A stretch of 45,033 bases of DNA. It comes from Pelistega indica. GTDB lineage: Bacteria; Pseudomonadota; Gammaproteobacteria; Burkholderiales; Burkholderiaceae_B. The notes beneath the pieces were generated by a model that saw nothing but the letters and a program-made list of their open reading frames with translations, was not told the DNA's origin and ran no database searches. Positions 41,573 to 45,033 of this stretch are shown piece by piece. The stretch lies in assembly GCF_000506865.1 (NCBI RefSeq), contig NZ_AYSV01000088.1, positions 1 to 45,033 on the forward strand, in the 5' to 3' direction. Every line of letters begins with the position of its first letter. The first letter of the stretch is position 1. Both the position numbers and the translations under genes were made by a program.

Positions 41573-42871
41573 TTAACTATTTAAATATCTTGGTAATGCT
41601 GTCACTAAATCTGGAAAAATCACTAATAACAATAAAGCGACACACATTCCTCCTAACATCCACAATACCCAACGAACAGTACTCTCAATAGGCACTTTCG
41701 CAATACGACATGACACCATTAAATTGACAGCTAAAGGGGGAGTAAATTGACCAATCGCCACCATCATGGTTAACAGCACCCCAAACCATACTAGATCCCA
41801 CTGAAAATGCTCTGCTATTGGCAATAAGATAGGAACAAAAATTAAGAAAATTGAAATCCCATCCAAGAACATACCAAAAATTATCAATAGCAAAATAAGT
41901 AATAACAAAACGGTATACTCTCCCAATCCTGAATTCACCACAAATTTTGTAATAGGATCGATAATACTTAAGGTTGATAATGCCCAAGCAAAAATTCCAG
42001 CAATCGTCACCACAAATAGAATAACAGCTGATAACTCTGCCGAGTCACGTAAAATAATCAATAAGTCTTTGAATGTAATCGTACGATAAATCACCATACC
42101 AATAAAAAGACCATAAAACACAGCAACAACAGCTGCCTCTGTCGGTGTAAACCAACCTAAACGCATGCCACTTAAGAGTAAGGCAGGTGCTGTTAATCCC
42201 CAAAATGCTCGCACAAAACTAGGCCAAATAGCGGGACGTTCAATATCCTTTTCCAAAAGCCCCATCTTGTATTTACGAGAAAGATAAATCGCAGGAATAA
42301 TAATTGATATGCCCGCTAATAAGCCTGGTATTGCTCCCGCAACAAATAAATCTAATACAGATGCTTGCGGAACTAAAATAGCATAGATAATAAACGCTAC
42401 CGACGGTGGAATTAAAATATCCGTTGCAGCACCAGCAGCGACTACTGAAGCAGAAAATTCTGGCTTATACCCCGCCTTAGTCATAGCACCAATCATCACA
42501 CCACCAACCGCTGCTGCACTCGCTGGCCCTGATCCCGAGATACCACCCATAAACATAGCTACTAATACTGAAACCATTGGTAGCATTCCTGGCCCTCGCC
42601 CAATAACAGCTGTCGCAAAATTAACAATACGCAGTGCCACACCTGAACGCTCAAAAATTGTGCCTAATAGAACAAACATAGGAATAGCTAACAAAGGATA
42701 TTTAGAAAGTCCTGCATAAAAACTTTGAGGAACACTCATCAATCCAAACCATGTTGTATCTAAATTATTAAAGACAATCGCCACAATACCTGAAACACCT
42801 AAAGCAATGGCAACGGGCACACCAATGATGAGAAAAATAGCAAATAAAATAAATAACAAGGCAGCAATCAT
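41573..42871 (-). CDS. dctM: TRAP transporter large membrane subunit (DctM type)
   Basis: Twelve-helix sodium-coupled channel subunit. Length 432 residues. Family features include VPVAIALGVSGIVAIVFNN, GGISGSGPASAAAVGGVMIG, GAATDILIPPSVAFIIYAIL and GQFTPPLAVNLMVSCRIA. ATG overlaps the dctQ stop by 4 nt. Confidence 0.95.
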   Translation of the reverse strand: MIAALLFILFAIFLIIGVPVAIALGVSGIVAIVFNNLDTTWFGLMSVPQSFYAGLSKYPLLAIPMFVLLGTIFERSGVALRIVNFATAVIGRGPGMLPMVSVLVAMFMGGISGSGPASAAAVGGVMIGAMTKAGYKPEFSASVVAAGAATDILIPPSVAFIIYAILVPQASVLDLFVAGAIPGLLAGISIIIPAIYLSRKYKMGLLEKDIERPAIWPSFVRAFWGLTAPALLLSGMRLGWFTPTEAAVVAVFYGLFIGMVIYRTITFKDLLIILRDSAELSAVILFVVTIAGIFAWALSTLSIIDPITKFVVNSGLGEYTVLLLLILLLIIFGMFLDGISIFLIFVPILLPIAEHFQWDLVWFGVLLTMMVAIGQFTPPLAVNLMVSCRIAKVPIESTVRWVLWMLGGMCVALLLLVIFPDLVTALPRYLNS

Positions 42872-43350
42872 GCATCACCTCGTTTTAACGCAACTAACAT
42901 TACCCACCACTGCCGAAGTAATCTGAAAGTAATTAATGTTGATAATATAGGTAAAAAAATAGAATACCACCATGTTGGTATACCGATGGCAGGAGAGACA
43001 TCTCCATATTCCATCTCATCCAAACAAAGTTTGGCTAGTAATACAGTAAATAAGATAAAGAATAACAGGCAAATTGTTCCTGATAAAAAATCAAGTACCT
43101 GACGTGTCTTTGTAGTAGCTCGATTTAATAAAAGCTCAATACGGATATGTTGGTAACGTACAAAAGCCGAACTAGTTCCCAACATAGTAACTAGGATTAA
43201 TAAAAAAATTGAGATCTCTTCGGTCCACGCAAATGATTGTGTAGAAAAATAACGTACTAATACGTTACCCATAGTAATGCAGGCTAATGCTGCTAATAAA
43301 ATGACTTGTAGTGTATCCTCAAGCACTAACCACTTCTTTTGTTCAAACAT
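42868..43350 (-). CDS. dctQ: TRAP transporter small membrane subunit (DctQ type)
   Basis: Four-helix partner of DctM, 160 residues: VLRYFSTQSFAWTEEISIFL-like segment (VRYFSTQSFAWTEEISIFLL overview) matches the family, then helices around SAFVRYQHIRIELL and WYSIFLPILSTLITFRLL. ATG 43350 is preferred over TTG 43353. It is the first gene of the operon, behind the palindrome at 43372-43389. Confidence 0.9.
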   Translation of the reverse strand: MFEQKKWLVLEDTLQVILLAALACITMGNVLVRYFSTQSFAWTEEISIFLLILVTMLGTSSAFVRYQHIRIELLLNRATTKTRQVLDFLSGTICLLFFILFTVLLAKLCLDEMEYGDVSPAIGIPTWWYSIFLPILSTLITFRLLRQWWVMLVALKRGDA

Positions 43351-43371
43351 CAAAAATCCAATACTCTATGT

Positions 43372-43389
43372 AGACGTATTACTACGTCT
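43372..43389. promoter_or_regulatory. Palindromic operator candidate upstream of dctQ
   Basis: AGACGTA, four bases, TACGTCT: a perfect 7-bp dyad 22-39 nt before dctQ. An outer TGTAG/CTACA pair (43369-43373 and 43392-43396) extends the symmetry. It lies just downstream of a possible promoter (see 43402-43429) and between the operon and its divergent LysR gene. Confidence 0.5.
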
Positions 43390-43401
43390 TGCTACAATCA
43401 A

Positions 43402-43429
43402 GAAATACAAAACTTTTGTGCATAGTCAA
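43402..43429 (-). promoter_or_regulatory. Possible promoter of dctQMP
   Basis: On the minus strand TTGACT, 16-nt spacer, TATTTC. The -35 box is good and the -10 box weak, as expected for an activator-dependent promoter. The palindrome would fall at about the start point. Confidence 0.4.
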
Positions 43430-43629
43430 TTCAGTAGTGGTAATACTGTGGCTATTCTTGACCTTGTGAGTCAATATAAAGATCGCCGTTGAAACTATCG
43501 CTACATTGCAACATATTACTCTGAATTATCTGTTCGTAAAACCAAGGTAAACCCTTAAAATACTTCCGATATATCATATTAAAATCAATTATTTCGTATA
43601 ATTGTTCAGTTGTACTTTATTAAATGTGA

Positions 43630-44529
43630 ATGTATATGAGAAAAATTGCTGCCAGCAAATTTCCTTCCATGACCTCCTTGCGTTGTTTTGAAACCGCGGC
43701 TCGTCACTTAAGCTTTACTCATGCAGCAAAAGAACTTTATATGACACAAAGTGCTGTAGGTAAACAAGTTGCTTTATTAGAAAGCATTCTAGACTGCAAT
43801 TTATTTATACGTCACAAACAGCGTCTTGAGCTCACACCTATAGGCGAAAGATTTTTTCATGATACACAAGATGCCTTAAATAAGGTTGAGGAATCAGTAT
43901 TAAATGTTCTGGCTCATAGTCATGCCATTGCTACCTTAAAAATTGTCTCTCATCCTACCTTCTGTGCTAGATGGTTAATTCCTGCTTTAAAAGGTTTTAG
44001 CAAAGCTAATCCTAATATCCACCTTGATGTACACGATCAAGTTGGTGATTTTATTCATACCGATGCCAGTGAGCTTGATGTGGGTTTTTTGCATGGGCAT
44101 GGTGTATGGCCCGGCATGGCAAGTATTAAATTATTTGATAGTCATTTTGTCGCCGTCTGTACGCCCGAACTCAATCCATTACCAATGTCTGATCCAAATT
44201 GCATTGATAGTGTCACACTTATACAATCTCGTATCCGTCCACATGGTTGGCTTGACTATTTTGCCTCAGCTAATATGTCTTGGGAAGGTGTCTTTGCTGG
44301 ACCTCGCTTTGATTCTTTTTATGACGTAGTTCATGCAGCTATTTCAGGATGTGGAGTAGCTCTTGTTCCTGATATTTTTGTCAAAGAAGAATTACAAACG
44401 GGCAAACTGAAACTTGCTTGGTCACATATGTTGGAACGAAATGGTGCTTATTATATGGTACATCCATCTAATAAGTCAGATGTACCTCATGTCAAAACAC
44501 TTATTGAATGGATTAAACAACGATTTTAA
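43630..44529 (+). CDS. LysR-family transcriptional regulator (GcvA type), divergent from TRAP operon
   Basis: LysR regulator of about 299 residues; the helix-turn-helix is SLRCFETAARHLSFTHAAKE with LYMTQSAVGKQVALLE, in the GcvA-like branch. The effector domain has DVGFLHGHGVWPG, a typical GcvA-type loop. ATG 43630 (or the next ATG at 43636). Divergent from dctQMP with a 276-nt gap, so it is the likely regulator of the transporter. It is convergent with, and overlaps by 17 nt, the FAD oxidase gene. Confidence 0.9.
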   Translation: MYMRKIAASKFPSMTSLRCFETAARHLSFTHAAKELYMTQSAVGKQVALLESILDCNLFIRHKQRLELTPIGERFFHDTQDALNKVEESVLNVLAHSHAIATLKIVSHPTFCARWLIPALKGFSKANPNIHLDVHDQVGDFIHTDASELDVGFLHGHGVWPGMASIKLFDSHFVAVCTPELNPLPMSDPNCIDSVTLIQSRIRPHGWLDYFASANMSWEGVFAGPRFDSFYDVVHAAISGCGVALVPDIFVKEELQTGKLKLAWSHMLERNGAYYMVHPSNKSDVPHVKTLIEWIKQRF

Positions 44530-45033
44530 GGCATTGTCCTGCGTGATAAAGGGCAATACCAGTGTCATAAAGCGTCGCTCTCATCTTTCTGAAAGAAATA
44601 ATGCTTTCCTCTATCGTTTTAAATGGCAACGGTAAAACACTTCTATCATCTGTATGTAAATAATCTGCAAATGCTTTGCCTAACATTGTCCCTGTCGTAA
44701 TACCCCGACCATTAAATGCGGTAGCAGCTACAACCCCTGGCGCTGGCTCAAAAATACGCATAATATGATCTGTAGTAAAACCAAAGCGACCACACCAACG
44801 ATATTGCCACTTGATCTGATCCATATACTCAGGAAAATATTTTTTTAGCATAGTATTAGCCCAAGCCACATACAAACTTTCTTTATTTTCAGACAAACCA
44901 ACTGTACCTAATAACAAGCGATTATCTTTATCTCGTCGAATACTAGAAAGGGCTAATCGAGTATCCCAAGAACCATTTCGATAAGGCAAAATTTTATCTG
45001 AAGCGTCACCTACTAAAGGCTCCAGAAGCCTGA
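44513..45033 (-). CDS. FAD-dependent oxidoreductase, DAO family (C-terminal part; runs off the right edge)
   Basis: C-terminal 173 residues of an amino-acid/amine oxidase of the DadA/PuuB kind. The frame is open to the window edge (LLEPLVGDASDKILPYRNGS). Visible: WDTRLALSSIRRDKDNRLLL, WCGRFGFTTDHIMRIFEPAP and the FAD-contact loop FNGRGITTGTMLGKAFADYL. The N-terminal dinucleotide-binding motif is outside. Substrate unknown; it may act on a compound imported by the neighbouring TRAP system. Confidence 0.82.
   Translation of the reverse strand, partial: RLLEPLVGDASDKILPYRNGSWDTRLALSSIRRDKDNRLLLGTVGLSENKESLYVAWANTMLKKYFPEYMDQIKWQYRWCGRFGFTTDHIMRIFEPAPGVVAATAFNGRGITTGTMLGKAFADYLHTDDRSVLPLPFKTIEESIISFRKMRATLYDTGIALYHAGQCLKIVV

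Overview
The window looks like a chromosomal segment of a low-GC (roughly 40% by eye) betaproteobacterium of the order Burkholderiales, most likely family Alcaligenaceae (the Pelistega/Oligella/Taylorella side). This is an inference from gene order (trxA-rho; pyrG-kdsA-DUF1330-eno-ftsB; scpB-rluB; rimP-nusA-infB-rbfA-truB-typA), from a Bug/TctC-type solute receptor and from the many LysR regulators. No phage, insertion sequence, rRNA or CRISPR array was seen.

Layout. 1-3.4 kb: the 5' part of parE (minus), then trxA and rho (plus). 3.4-7.7 kb: a minus-strand catabolic module of LysR regulator, class III CoA-transferase, HMG-CoA-lyase-type enzyme and Bug receptor. 7.8-13.1 kb: a frameshifted EamA exporter, a YeaK-like tRNA-editing protein, ubiK, clpB behind a heat-shock-type promoter, and an orphan PIN-domain protein. 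13.1-17.7 kb: the pyrG-kdsA-DUF1330-eno-ftsB block. 17.8-20.3 kb: a three-gene phospholipid module (CDP-alcohol phosphatidyltransferase, PlsC, CdsA-like) resembling E. coli ynbABC. 20.5-28.6 kb: ydcH, an odd repeat/palindrome cluster, LysR plus a zinc alcohol dehydrogenase, DUF2798, a Kef-type antiporter, a Na/Pi cotransporter, two tRNA-Asn and a PPK2 with a lysine-rich tail. 28.6-40 kb: a DUF2946 protein and the translation/transcription operon rimP to typA, preceded by rluB and scpB. 40.1-45 kb: initiator tRNA-fMet, a TRAP transporter operon (dctQ-dctM-dctP) with a divergent LysR gene, and the 3' part of an FAD amine/amino-acid oxidase.

Two observations stand out. First, at least five genes, including the normally indispensable infB and kdsA, carry single-base frame breaks in or beside A/T runs, and ydcH shows a self-compensated pair. 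Homopolymer sequencing error is the simplest cause, but slippage is possible, and nptA sits on a textbook -1 slippery tract. Second, several regulatory structures are readable directly: a sigma70-type promoter followed by a short leader of tandem hairpins ending in a terminator just before the rimP start (a likely NusA attenuator); an RpoH-type promoter for clpB; and a 30-nt hairpin repeat, present twice around a perfect 15-bp inverted repeat, next to the RBS of a LysR gene. The phospholipid module, whose transferase has lost two of the four canonical aspartates, is the best candidate for under-described biochemistry.
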